A stretch of 64,000 bases of DNA from Phycisphaerales bacterium (GTDB lineage: Bacteria > Planctomycetota > Phycisphaerae > UBA1845), in assembly GCA_020353195.1 (NCBI GenBank), contig CP070691.1:2163344-2227343 (forward strand). The letters run 5' to 3'. The notes beneath the pieces are model-generated. The model saw nothing but the letters and a program-made list of their open reading frames with translations. It was not told where the DNA came from and searched no databases. Both the position numbers and the translations under genes were made by a program. Shown here piece after piece: positions 34,101 through 43,349 of the stretch; position 1 is the first letter of the stretch; the number at the start of each line of letters is the position of its first letter.

Positions 34101-37100
34101 CTATTGACGGAAACCGGTGATGCCAAGGCCTCGGGCGTCGATCGTCACGGTCACCGCACCGACGTCGGCCGTGTTGTAGAAGAGGCAGTGGTCGAGCGGG
34201 GACGCCGGTCTGGTCTGCGTAGCCTCGGTTCGCTCAAAGCTGGAGCGGATCGCGTACGTCGGGTTGACGGCCTTGATGAACGGTGCGGTGTTCGTGCGCA
34301 TGCTGCCATGGTGAGGCAGCAGAAGCACGTCGGCGGAAAGGTCAGCGTGGCCGAGCAGCCACTGCTGGGCGTCCTGCTCGATGTCGCCGGGCAGCAGGAT
34401 CGACGTGCCGGCATAGCGCACGCGCAGGACCAACGACGAGTCGTTGGATCCAAGTTCGAACGGAGGGTGCGGCGGAGGCCAGAGTGTTTCGATTGTGACA
34501 TCACCGAATTGTCGCGCGGGCTGCTCGCTGCTAATGACCGACACGGGATGCTCGCGCTTGCCAAACTCGTCCAGAAGAACATTGGACGGCTTGTCCGGTG
34601 TGCTGAGCGGCTCGAAGTACGGCGAGATCAGGATCGGCCCGGTCGAGACACGGTCCACAACCGACAGCAGGCCGGAGAAGTGGTCCATGTTCGGATGCGA
34701 GACAAAAACTTGATTGACGTGTCGAACTCCACCGTGACGAAGATAGGGTACGATCGTTCCGGCACCGGGATCGTAAACGCCCGACGCACCCGCGTCGTAG
34801 AGCAGCGTTTCCCCATCGGGCAACTCGAGCACGACTGACGTGCCACGACCGACCGACAACACCGTCATGGTCAGCCCGTCACGCGAACCCGTCGGCACAA
34901 ACCACCACATCATTCCCAGGAGAACCAGAAGCATCGTCATCACAAAGGCCGGCATCCGCTCGATCCGACGGAGATTCGGCGCCGCCGGCACCATCGTCCG
35001 TCTCACGCTCGTCCGGTCGCGAGCCAGAGCGACTTCGACGGCGGTCTGCCCGCTCGTGTCGTGGAGCTCGTGGTCGGCGGCCAGCGCAACCAGCGGCCCG
35101 TCCGAGTCGGGTCGATCGGACCGGGAGCAGACCAGATGCCGCGCGCCGGTCTCGGCCACAAGGCGCGGCGTCGACTTCGTCACCGCGCCGTGATGGGGCA
35201 GGACCACGACGTCAGTGGTAACGTCCACCTGGTGGGCCAGCCATGCCTGGGCATCGTCGCGAATGTCACCGCACAGCAGCACGGACCGGCCTTGATAACC
35301 GACGCGCACCACGAGCGACGAATCGTTCGGATCGAGAACAAACGGCGGGGTGGCCGGCGGCCACAGAAATTCCATCCGCGCGCCGCTAAGCTGAATCGGA
35401 CCGGCATCGGAAGTTACAAGCTGGATCGGGTGGTTGCGCTGACGCACACGGCGCAGCCATTCCGCACTGTACACGTCACGGGCGGCCAACGGCTCGAAAT
35501 GGGGCGTGATGCACACGGGACCCGCGTCGAGACTGTCGATTACGTTCAGCACGTCGCTGTAGTGATCACGATGGGGATGGGACACCAGAACCATGTTGAC
35601 GTGCCGGATCCCGCGGCTGCGTAGAAAGGCCATGAGCACCGAACCGCTCCGGCTGTCGTCCGAAACGCTCCCGGCGTCGTACAGCACGACACCCCCATCG
35701 GGCAGTTCCACCACGGTCGCCGCCCCGTGCCCCACCGGCAGCACGGTCACCGTCAAGGCATCCCCGCGGCGGACGTCGGGATCACGCGAACGCCCGCGCT
35801 GGATCGCCGCCGCGGCCACCTCCGCCGCCCGCCGCCACCAGCAAGGCCGATGATGCACACAAACCCAAGCGGCCAGCACACCGTAGTACAACACCACAAG
35901 CCACCAGGGAGGCGCCGCCATGTGCATGCTGACACCCGGAAGACGGCCCAGCAGATCCACCCAACCGGCTAGCACCGTAGCCGGATACTCCACCATCGGA
36001 GTCAACGGACCCGCCAGCCCGGGAAACGCGATCCCGGACAGGATCTTCAAAAACCCCGCAACCATCACCACAAACACCGGAATGGCAACCAGCACCGTGT
36101 TGAGCCAACCCCACAGCGAGACCCGCTGAAAGTAGATCAGCACGAGCGGAAGCCCCGCGAACCACGCCGCGATCGCAATCGGCACGGGCCTTATCAGATA
36201 CGTCGTCCGCGACACCCACCACCCGGCGGGCGCGACTACCAGGTGATCAAACGGATCGAGGCGACGGCGCCGTACTCGGCGATACGCCGCCACAGGAACG
36301 CATTCGATCAGCGGAGGCAGATAGACGATGCCCAGCACCGCCGCAAACGAAAGCTGAAACCCGGGGCCGAACAACGCGGTCGGCCGCCAGCAGAGAATGA
36401 TGATCGCCGCCAGGGCAATCGTGTTCAGCGTACTGCGCGGACGGTACAGAAGCAGCGAAACGCAGTAGACCGTGGTCATCGTGGCAGCCCGGAAGATCGG
36501 CGGCCGGGGCTCAACGACGACGGCGTAGGCCACGGTCACGATGATCGCCAGAACCGCGCAACCCCGACGCGTCAGGCCGACCACGCGGCCCGCCAGCCAG
36601 AAGAACGCCCCCAACATACAGACGTGCATGCCGCTGACGGCAAGGAAATGGGCGCAACCGGTCCGGACGAAGGTTTCGTTGAGGTCCCGGTCGATGGCCC
36701 CGCGCCGCCCCAGGACCATGGCGTCGAGCAGCGACATGTCCGCGCCACCGTGGTGCACCATGTCACCGAGCAGAAGACCGCGCACGTGCCGGCGAACGGA
36801 AGCCCAAGCGAACCGCAGGCCTCGCGGCCGGCCGTCTGCAAGGCGGCGAACACCCTCGTCATGGTCGCAGACGAACGCGGCGAAGACCCCACCACGCCGA
36901 TCCCGCACCGACCAGTCAAACTGACCCGGGTTCGAGGGCGGGACCGGGCGGTACAGGTAGCCGAAAAGCTCCACCCGGTCCCCTTCCCGGATCGCCAGTA
37001 CCGCCTCCTTGACAGCGACACGGACCCGGCCAGTCGCCGGGAGAAACCCCTGGGCACCCTCAATGGACTCGGCTTCGATGAAGAACGACGTGCGATAGGA

Positions 37101-37490
37101 TTCGAAGCTCCACCGCTCGAACGGCGGGTTGCCGCGTTTGTACACCCTCGGCCCCGTCAACACCGTCCCCCGCAAGCGCGCGATCGCCGGGGCGTCGGCG
37201 GTGAAGTGGAACACGTGATCGGCGGGCAGGCGGCGGAAACTCCGGTGGTGCAACAGCCCGCCGATGCACGCAGCCGCCACTACTGCCAGAGCTACCGCAT
37301 ACCGCGCCCGAGGCGCCCGCCACAGAAGCCAACCCGCCGCCACCACGAAACCGACCGCGTACCACCACACGTCCAGCGGCGCCCGGTCGTCCCAAACGAT
37401 GCCCGCCACCAGCCCGATGGCGGCGGGAACCAGCGGCGCCGGGCCGACTGCCCGATCCGCAAGTCGCGATGGTCCGTGTGTGTCCGCCAC
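34101..37490 (-). CDS. comEC: ComEC/Rec2-type DNA internalisation protein with two MBL domains
   Basis: 1,129 residues, much longer than a usual ComEC (about 750-800). Residues 20-200 contain three early helices and the DUF4131/OB-like region. Residues 235-545 are the competence channel domain with HFLAVSGMHVCML and several helices. A metallo-beta-lactamase domain at about 580-830 has the full H-x-H-x-D-H motif (SHPHRDH, H638-H643) and LPHHG. Then comes an extra hydrophobic helix (about 847-866) and a second MBL domain (870-1129) whose motif reads SHPNMDH, with the second His replaced by Asn, but keeping LPHHG. ComEC moves single-stranded DNA into the cytoplasm and its MBL domain is thought to degrade the other strand. 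The start is a GTG. Confidence 0.9.
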   Translation of the reverse strand: MADTHGPSRLADRAVGPAPLVPAAIGLVAGIVWDDRAPLDVWWYAVGFVVAAGWLLWRAPRARYAVALAVVAAACIGGLLHHRSFRRLPADHVFHFTADAPAIARLRGTVLTGPRVYKRGNPPFERWSFESYRTSFFIEAESIEGAQGFLPATGRVRVAVKEAVLAIREGDRVELFGYLYRPVPPSNPGQFDWSVRDRRGGVFAAFVCDHDEGVRRLADGRPRGLRFAWASVRRHVRGLLLGDMVHHGGADMSLLDAMVLGRRGAIDRDLNETFVRTGCAHFLAVSGMHVCMLGAFFWLAGRVVGLTRRGCAVLAIIVTVAYAVVVEPRPPIFRAATMTTVYCVSLLLYRPRSTLNTIALAAIIILCWRPTALFGPGFQLSFAAVLGIVYLPPLIECVPVAAYRRVRRRRLDPFDHLVVAPAGWWVSRTTYLIRPVPIAIAAWFAGLPLVLIYFQRVSLWGWLNTVLVAIPVFVVMVAGFLKILSGIAFPGLAGPLTPMVEYPATVLAGWVDLLGRLPGVSMHMAAPPWWLVVLYYGVLAAWVCVHHRPCWWRRAAEVAAAAIQRGRSRDPDVRRGDALTVTVLPVGHGAATVVELPDGGVVLYDAGSVSDDSRSGSVLMAFLRSRGIRHVNMVLVSHPHRDHYSDVLNVIDSLDAGPVCITPHFEPLAARDVYSAEWLRRVRQRNHPIQLVTSDAGPIQLSGARMEFLWPPATPPFVLDPNDSSLVVRVGYQGRSVLLCGDIRDDAQAWLAHQVDVTTDVVVLPHHGAVTKSTPRLVAETGARHLVCSRSDRPDSDGPLVALAADHELHDTSGQTAVEVALARDRTSVRRTMVPAAPNLRRIERMPAFVMTMLLVLLGMMWWFVPTGSRDGLTMTVLSVGRGTSVVLELPDGETLLYDAGASGVYDPGAGTIVPYLRHGGVRHVNQVFVSHPNMDHFSGLLSVVDRVSTGPILISPYFEPLSTPDKPSNVLLDEFGKREHPVSVISSEQPARQFGDVTIETLWPPPHPPFELGSNDSSLVLRVRYAGTSILLPGDIEQDAQQWLLGHADLSADVLLLPHHGSMRTNTAPFIKAVNPTYAIRSSFERTEATQTRPASPLDHCLFYNTADVGAVTVTIDARGLGITGFRQ

Positions 37491-37549
37491 TGCCGCGCCC
37501 CACGCCGCGGACGATCGCCCCTAGCCCGGCAGGCAAGGCTGCATCGCCC

Positions 37550-37578
37550 TTGCATGTCCCGTATACCGCCGGTATTAC
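37550..37578 (+). promoter_or_regulatory. Candidate promoter for the HAD hydrolase gene
   Basis: TTGCAT (37550-37555), 17 bp, TATTAC (37573-37578). It would start transcription near 37585, about 47 bases before the ATG. Confidence 0.5.
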
Positions 37579-37631
37579 AGGAACGTCAACGGGACGAGCA
37601 TCTTGCTCATCCCCCTGCCGGGGCCGCGATC

Positions 37632-38216
37632 ATGAGAAGCGCCATTATCTTCGACCTCGATGGAACGATCACGCGACCCTGTCTCGACTTCGATGCGATC
37701 CGTCGCGAAATGGGCCTGCCGCCGGGCCGGCCGATCCTCGAAGAAATGGACACGCTGAGCCCAAGGCAACGGGCCGAGGCGCTGGCGGTCCTCGATCGGC
37801 ACGAAGAGCGCGCGGCTCGCGAGTCGACGCTTCACGACGGGGCGAGCGAGACCATCGCCGAATTGCACTCCCAGGGACACGCCGTCGCCGTCCTGACCCG
37901 CAACGTCCGAAAGTGGACACGCTTCGTGCTGGAGAAGCACGGCATCGAGGTCGACGCGATTCGGTGCCGCGACGACGGGATCATCAAACCGTCGCCGCTG
38001 CCAGTGCTGGAACTCTGCCGCGAACTTGGCGCCGCCCCCGGACAAAGCTGGGTGATCGGCGACCATCGATTCGACATCGAGTCCGGCCGCCAGGCCGGCA
38101 CCCGCACCATCCTGCTGTTGAGCCGACCCGAAAGTCGGAACTGTGCGAACCTCGCCGACTACGCGGTCCGTTCGTTGCCCGAGATCGTCCCCATCGTCCT
38201 GAGCCTCAACACATAG
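37632..38216 (+). CDS. HAD-superfamily hydrolase (phosphoglycolate phosphatase-like)
   Basis: 194 residues. Motif I is FDLDGT at 7-12 (nucleophile Asp and acid Asp), motif II lies in VAVLTRN, motif III is the Lys in IIKPSP, and motif IV is GDHRFD. A helical cap lies between motifs I and II. This is the typical small HAD phosphatase for sugar phosphates or phosphoglycolate; the substrate is unknown. The reading frame is open for 460 codons upstream antisense to comEC, but that part is a shadow and the promoter at 37550 supports the ATG used here. Confidence 0.88.
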   Translation: MRSAIIFDLDGTITRPCLDFDAIRREMGLPPGRPILEEMDTLSPRQRAEALAVLDRHEERAARESTLHDGASETIAELHSQGHAVAVLTRNVRKWTRFVLEKHGIEVDAIRCRDDGIIKPSPLPVLELCRELGAAPGQSWVIGDHRFDIESGRQAGTRTILLLSRPESRNCANLADYAVRSLPEIVPIVLSLNT

Positions 38217-38284
38217 GTCGGACCGATCCCGCGAAGCCTGACGGGCTCGCCGCACTCATGTTGCTCGGGGGTAAGCAGTGGGGG

Positions 38285-39400
38285 TCACTTGGCGACAGAA
38301 GCGATGAACGCGCGGTTGTTCGGATGCTTGCCCAGCGCATCGAGGAGCTGTTCCATCGCCTGCGCGGGCGGACGGCTCGACAGCGTACGGCGAATGCGAT
38401 ACGACTGCTCCAGCGCCTCAGGTGACAGTAGAAGCTCCTCCTTGCGGGTGCCGGACTGATTCAAATCGATGGCGGGCCAGATGCGCAGGTTCGCCAGGTC
38501 ACGCGACAGCATGATCTCCATGTTGCCCGTGCCCTTGAACTCGTTGAAGATGACCTCGTCCATCCGGCTGCCGGTCTCGATCAGGGCCGACGCGATGATC
38601 GTCAACGATCCGCCGTTTTCGATCTTGCGGGCCGCTCCGAAAATCGCCTTGGGCTCCTGCAGGGCGCGGATGTCCAGCCCGCCCGACATGATCCGCCCGC
38701 TGTTGCGAACAGCCGCATTGAACGCCCGCCCCAACCGGGTCAGCGAATCGAGCAGAACAAACACGTCTTCGCCGCATTCAACGTGCCGCTTAGCCTTCTC
38801 AATCATCAGGCGTGCGATCCGCACGTGGCTGGCGACGTCGTGATCGTTGCAACTGGCAACGACTTCGCCGTGAACGGAACGCCGCATCTCCGTGACCTCT
38901 TCCGGCCTCTCGTCGATCAGCAGGACCATCATGTAGACACCGGGGTGATTGGCGGCCACCCCCGCCGCCATCTGCTGCAACAGGACGGTCTTACCGGTGC
39001 GCGGGGCCGCCACGATCAGGCCTCGCTGACCGAAACCGATCGGAGTCATCAGATCCACCACGCGCATGGAAGGCGACCCACCCTCAATCTCGAACCGAAC
39101 CGGGCTGCTCGGATCGACGGCGGTCAGATCGGCAAACGGAATACGTTCGAGGTATTCGTCGGCAGGCTTGCCGTTGATCGACTCGATCTCCGCAAGCTCG
39201 GGGGCACGTCGCTTCGTTCCCTGTCGGCCCGCACCGACAACGGTCTCCCCGCCGCAAAGGCCGTACCGCTTTACCACATCGGGGCCGACACGCGGATCAG
39301 CCGGATGGATGGCGTAGTTTCGCTGGGCCGAGCGGAGAAAGCCACCACCCTTACCGTTCGCTTCAAACGTCCCCAAGATGTCCGTGGCATCAGATGACAT
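38285..39400 (-). CDS. rho: Transcription termination factor Rho, short form without the N-terminal helix domain
   Basis: 371 residues against about 420 in E. coli. The cold-shock-like RNA-binding domain begins almost at once (ILGTFEANGKGGGFLRSAQRNY, split at residues 8-29), then the linker, and the ring ATPase with P-loop VAAPRTGKT, Walker B in DVFVLLDSLTRLGRAFN, the Q-loop and R-loop regions and the C-terminal block RIWPAIDLNQSGTRKEELL. The N-terminal helix bundle is missing. An in-frame TGA lies six codons before the ATG, so the start cannot be further upstream. Rho ends untranslated transcripts by moving along RNA as a hexamer. No riboswitch is evident in the leader. Confidence 0.96.
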   Translation of the reverse strand: MSSDATDILGTFEANGKGGGFLRSAQRNYAIHPADPRVGPDVVKRYGLCGGETVVGAGRQGTKRRAPELAEIESINGKPADEYLERIPFADLTAVDPSSPVRFEIEGGSPSMRVVDLMTPIGFGQRGLIVAAPRTGKTVLLQQMAAGVAANHPGVYMMVLLIDERPEEVTEMRRSVHGEVVASCNDHDVASHVRIARLMIEKAKRHVECGEDVFVLLDSLTRLGRAFNAAVRNSGRIMSGGLDIRALQEPKAIFGAARKIENGGSLTIIASALIETGSRMDEVIFNEFKGTGNMEIMLSRDLANLRIWPAIDLNQSGTRKEELLLSPEALEQSYRIRRTLSSRPPAQAMEQLLDALGKHPNNRAFIASVAK

Positions 39401-39575
39401 TCGATAACACCAACGTCAGACGCGATCCGGATCGCGGAGGGCCCAGGCGCGCCGTCCATCCCAAAAGCAGCAGCGCCTCAGCCGTTCGATCCTTCTGGTG
39501 TACGGGATTCGCGGGTCACCCCGTCGGGCGCGGAAGGCGTTAGACGCCCGACCAACAGCGGTACACCCATAACAT

Positions 39576-39603
39576 ATGATACCGAAACGGCGAACAGAAA
39601 CAA
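39576..39603 (-). promoter_or_regulatory. Candidate promoter for rho
   Basis: Minus strand: TTGTTT (39603-39598), 16 bp, TATCAT (39581-39576). The leader would be about 170 bases long and contains a GGCGTTAGACGCC hairpin (near 39535-39548). A long leader is usual for rho, which often limits its own transcription. Apart from this, region 39401-39790 holds no gene I can support. Confidence 0.4.
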
Positions 39604-39790
39604 GCCATCACGCGAAATCACTTCCGTCCCCTCGGACGATTCTGCAGGCCGCCCGCTAAGACTCGGGGACAGGGGGGTCTGGCGCCTTTCTCGCGGGGGG
39701 ATCTTCGCGTAGCCGCGATCGGTACCCTCTCCGAGCGTTTCCGGCGGGCGGCGGAGGGGCCCCGGCGCCCGTCGCCGTGCAGCGGCCGGC

Positions 39791-40831
39791 TCAGTTCCAG
39801 CGGAACCAGCGCAGAGCCAGGCAGAAGCATCCCGTCCCCATCACCGTCAGGTATAGCAGGGCGAACCACTGCGACGGCAGAGATTCGCCCTCCAAAATGA
39901 CCGCCCGCAGCGCGTCGTTGAGCTGGGTCAGCGGCAGAGCCTTGATGAACGGGTGCAGCCACGCTGGAAAGCGCTCGTAGGAAAAGAAGATACCCGACAA
40001 CAGCCACATCGGCAGCATGATCACGTTCATCAACCCGGTGACCGTCTCCAGACGCCGGGCCCGACACGCGACCAGCAAACCGATCCCCGAGAAACTGCAC
40101 GCCCCCAAAAGAGCAACCGCCATCACGCTCGCCACTCGACCCGTGATCATGATGTCAAACAGCAGAACGCCCGCGCCCAAGACCACCGCCACCTCGGGCA
40201 CGGTGAAGATCAAACGACCCCCGACAAGCGACAGCAAGAAATCACTCCGCCGCATGGGGCTGGCCACCAGCCGCTTCAGCAGCTTGCGGACCCGCATGTC
40301 GACCGTCACATACCCGATGCCCCACAGCCCGCCCCCCATCAGGTTCATCCCCAACAGGCCTGGCACCAAAAAGTCGATGTACCGCGACCCCGGTTCCATC
40401 ACCAGGTGATCGCTGGCGGCCACCGGGTCGGTTCGACCAGCGGCGCGCTGCAAGGCGTCGTCCACCCGCGCGCGGGCCGACACGCTTTCCGGACGCGTCG
40501 GATCGTAGCGATAGACATACCCCTCGTCGGTCACGTCCACGACGATCGAGGTCTTCCCCAGCCGAAGCCGCTCCCTGCAATCGATCCGCCGGCGGACCTC
40601 GACGTCGAACCCATCGGCGACGGGCGGGGACAGCGCGGCCATAGCGTCCGCTGACCCATCGCTCTTCACCACGTCGACGGCGATACGTTCCGCCGGGCGG
40701 TTTCTAAACGCGATCCCCAAACCGACAATCATGATCAACGGAAATACGTAGGTCCAGAACACGGCTTCGGGCTCGCGATAGAACTGTCGAACCCTACACA
40801 ACCACAGTTCCTTGAGCGCGTGATACTCCAT
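39791..40831 (-). CDS. ABC-2 type exporter permease
   Basis: 346 residues. One membrane helix near 25-42, a periplasmic region (about 45-150) with a VKSDGSADAMAAL-like stretch, then five helices from about 155 to the end, including the conserved block IDFLVPGLLGMNLMGGG and the family motif MLPMWLLSGIFF followed by RFPAWLHPFIKALPLT. These are the marks of the ABC-2 permeases of DrrB/YhhJ type. The start codon overlaps the stop of the ATPase gene by one base (TAATG), so the two are translationally coupled. The exported substrate is unknown. Confidence 0.88.
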   Translation of the reverse strand: MEYHALKELWLCRVRQFYREPEAVFWTYVFPLIMIVGLGIAFRNRPAERIAVDVVKSDGSADAMAALSPPVADGFDVEVRRRIDCRERLRLGKTSIVVDVTDEGYVYRYDPTRPESVSARARVDDALQRAAGRTDPVAASDHLVMEPGSRYIDFLVPGLLGMNLMGGGLWGIGYVTVDMRVRKLLKRLVASPMRRSDFLLSLVGGRLIFTVPEVAVVLGAGVLLFDIMITGRVASVMAVALLGACSFSGIGLLVACRARRLETVTGLMNVIMLPMWLLSGIFFSYERFPAWLHPFIKALPLTQLNDALRAVILEGESLPSQWFALLYLTVMGTGCFCLALRWFRWN

Positions 40832-41844
40832 TATTCCGTCGCAACCGCATGCCCCGCGTGGCCAGGCCCCACCGACGCGGAGTCGCCACCGTCATCCTCA
40901 ATGTGCCGGCCGGTCAGGCTAACAAACACGTCCTCCAGACTCGCGTGCCGCGTCGTCAACCGATTCAACTCGTAGTTCCATTCGTTCAGACGTTCGAGAA
41001 GCCGGGGGATAGCCAAGTGCGGAGCCGACACCGTCAAGAGGAACCCGTCGCGCTGACGGCACGCCGACTCGATCCCGGGAATGTCGCTGACCCGGCCCAA
41101 CTCCAGCGGAAGATCCTGGCGGTTCACCGCGAACTCCACGACGTGCCCGCCTCCCAACCGCGCGATCAACTCCGAGGGCGTCCCCAGCGCAATGATCTTC
41201 CCGTGATCCACTACCGCCACCCGATCGCACAGCCGTTCCGCCTCGTCCATGTAATGGGTGGTGATCAACGTGGTGCGGCCGCGGGCTTGATGACGGCGCA
41301 CGATGGCCCAGATCTCGCGCCGCGACTGCGGATCGAGCCCGGTCGTCGGCTCGTCGAGGAACAGAAGCTGTGGATCACCGACCAACGCGCAGGCCACCGC
41401 CAACCGCTGGCGCTGCCCGCCCGACAGCTTCTCCACCCGGGCCTTGCGCTTCTCCTGGAGCGAAACCGCTTCGATCACCCCCGCCGGATCGAGCCCGCGA
41501 CGGTAGAAACTGCGAAACAGCGTGACCACCTCGACCACGGTGAGCTTGTCGTTGAGCCGGGTCTCCTGCAGCGTGATGCCGATCTGTTGCCTGAGGGCGC
41601 GATCGCCCCCCGCGCCCCAGCGCATCCCCAGGACTTCGACACTGCCTGACGTCGGCGCGAGCAGACCTTCGAGAATCTCCACCGTGGTCGTCTTGCCTGC
41701 ACCGTTAGGACCCAACAGCCCAAAACACTCGCCCGAATGCACCTCCAGATCCAGACCACGCACCGCCTCCACACGATTCCTGCCCGTGTCGTATGTCTTG
41801 CACAGGCCCGAACACTTGATGATCGGCGATGATCCGTTCAACAC
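40831..41844 (-). CDS. ABC transporter ATP-binding protein
   Basis: 337 residues from the GTG at 41844, which has AAGGA six bases upstream. A promoter at 41882-41910 rules out the longer ATG start at 41925. Walker A is GPNGAGKTT, the signature is LSGGQRQRL, Walker B is LLFLDEPTTGLD, and the switch His is in LITTHYMD. The last 100 residues carry a small extra domain as in CcmA/DrrA-type exporters and end in a short disordered tail. It pairs with the permease that follows to form an ABC-2 exporter. Confidence 0.93.
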   Translation of the reverse strand: MLNGSSPIIKCSGLCKTYDTGRNRVEAVRGLDLEVHSGECFGLLGPNGAGKTTTVEILEGLLAPTSGSVEVLGMRWGAGGDRALRQQIGITLQETRLNDKLTVVEVVTLFRSFYRRGLDPAGVIEAVSLQEKRKARVEKLSGGQRQRLAVACALVGDPQLLFLDEPTTGLDPQSRREIWAIVRRHQARGRTTLITTHYMDEAERLCDRVAVVDHGKIIALGTPSELIARLGGGHVVEFAVNRQDLPLELGRVSDIPGIESACRQRDGFLLTVSAPHLAIPRLLERLNEWNYELNRLTTRHASLEDVFVSLTGRHIEDDGGDSASVGPGHAGHAVATE

Positions 41845-41881
41845 CCCGTTTCCTTCGGCTGGCCCAGGGTCGACGCGGCGA

Positions 41882-41910
41882 ATTGTAACGCGGATGGTTG
41901 GCCTCGCCAA
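41882..41910 (-). promoter_or_regulatory. Promoter of the ABC exporter operon
   Basis: Minus strand: TTGGCG (41910-41905), 17 bp, TACAAT (41887-41882). Both boxes are good and the spacing is ideal; transcription should begin near 41875, about 30 bases before the GTG. Confidence 0.65.
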
Positions 41911-42040
41911 AGCGAGCATGCGCATCGCGCCGTTCGGATTCAGGCGGCACGAAAGCGAACGCGGGCCGCAGCAACGGCGGAGGACGTGAGGACGGTGGGG
42001 GAATTCGGCCTACGGGCCCTGGGACAATTCGCGGGGCCGA

Positions 42041-42922
42041 TCAAGTTCTCTTCTTCCGCTCCCTGGCGGTCCGCCGGGCCGGTTCCGGCGACACCTGACG
42101 CTTCTGCAGGATGGTGCGGGCAAGCTCCGCACGTTCAATAAACGCCCGCATGTCGGGTAGCCGCTTGGCCGGGTCCTTCTCGCAGCAGGTCTCGATCAGT
42201 TTCGCCACCACCGTCGGTACCTCGATGTTCGTCGGCTCCACGATGTCGGTCATCCGCTTGCCCACCAGGCCCTGAGAGTGAAGCGTGATGGCCCGGTTCA
42301 TGTCCGTGGCGATCGGCTTGCCCGTGATTACCCGGTGCAGCGCGGCGGCCAACCCGAACACGTCGGTCCGACGATCCAGCAGATTCAGGGCCACCTGCTC
42401 CGGGGCCATGTAATCGATCGTACCCTGGACACGGACCTTGGAAGTCAGCATCGGGCAGGACTGCCCGAAGTCGATGAGCTTGACACTCTCCTCCGGCGTC
42501 ACCAAGAGGTTGCCCGGCTTGAGGTCGGCGTGAACGTACCCCGCCTGGTGCATCGCGTCCAACCCCTTGGCAACGATGATGAACAGCGACAGCAATTCCG
42601 GAAGGGGTCGCGAGAACTCCGAGTCGTTCATGGGGATACCGTCGACGTACTCCATGAACAGCATCGCCCCCTTGACTCGCAACCGCCGACGCACGTATCG
42701 CAGCTCGTACACCTTCCGGAGAACCGGATGGTCCATCTGACTGCCCGTCGCATACTCCGCCTTGAGCTGCTCGAGGAACTTGTGATCCTCCGGCGTGTGG
42801 ATCTTGATGCTCTTGACAGTATACAGCGTCCCCGTTCGCGTGCACCGGACCTTGAGCACGGTGCTGCTGGCTCCAGTCCCCAGCTTCGCAAGAATGCGAT
42901 AATTCGGAATATCCAGGCTCAT
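42041..42922 (-). CDS. Serine/threonine protein kinase, soluble single-domain
   Basis: 293 residues from an ATG with GGAG nine bases upstream. A complete Hanks-type kinase fold: Gly loop GTGASSTV (15-22), Lys in YTVKSIKI (K37), catalytic loop HADLKPGN (H131-N138; Ala instead of Arg in HRD), DFG at 151-153, and the APE-equivalent MAPEQ. There is no membrane helix and no extra sensor domain, only a short basic tail (RERKKR). HAD-type loops lack the Arg that reads activation-loop phosphorylation, so it may be active without it. The targets are unknown. Confidence 0.9.
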   Translation of the reverse strand: MSLDIPNYRILAKLGTGASSTVLKVRCTRTGTLYTVKSIKIHTPEDHKFLEQLKAEYATGSQMDHPVLRKVYELRYVRRRLRVKGAMLFMEYVDGIPMNDSEFSRPLPELLSLFIIVAKGLDAMHQAGYVHADLKPGNLLVTPEESVKLIDFGQSCPMLTSKVRVQGTIDYMAPEQVALNLLDRRTDVFGLAAALHRVITGKPIATDMNRAITLHSQGLVGKRMTDIVEPTNIEVPTVVAKLIETCCEKDPAKRLPDMRAFIERAELARTILQKRQVSPEPARRTARERKKRT

Positions 42923-43349
42923 GCCGCTCGTCTCCACCCCAGACCGGCAGACCGACTCGATCAGCCGGACCACCGCACCGCATTCGCGCCCCGCTCACCC
43001 GGCGCGAGCTACCCACTGAGCCCCCACGTATCCACGTCGCCGCCACCACCGACCCGATCGGTTTGCCCGGCAGCTTCGGTCCGTAACGTCGATCGCGGAC
43101 AACAGACGACTTATGTTGTGCCTTCGCCCCTGCCCAAACCACTCTGCCGATGGCCAGACACTCGTTCCAGCCCCGGGCAAGCCAACTCGCTCTGACCCTG
43201 AAATGGCGTCCGGACAGGCTGTCGGGAATGATAGGATGATAGCAATTCGCGCCGTCTCACGGCATGGACGATGTTTCGCTCAGCCTATCCCGCCACGCTT
43301 CCCGCAGTATACTCCCGGATGCAGTGTCCGTCAAACAACACCGATAGCG
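42923..43349 (-). other. Intergenic region upstream of the kinase
   Basis: 427 bp between the kinase and the metallophosphoesterase, both on the minus strand. No protein-like frame. Short A/T-rich islands near 43095-43115 and 43225-43250 could hold the kinase promoter, but I cannot pair good -35 and -10 boxes. Confidence 0.4.

Noticed and set aside
36243-37631. Plus-strand frame running into the HAD gene, opposite comEC
   Set aside because: Upstream part is a shadow of comEC; the HAD gene has its own promoter and starts at 37632.
41845-41925. Longer ATG start for the ABC ATPase
   Set aside because: A well-formed promoter at 41882-41910 lies between the two starts, so only the GTG at 41844 can be used.
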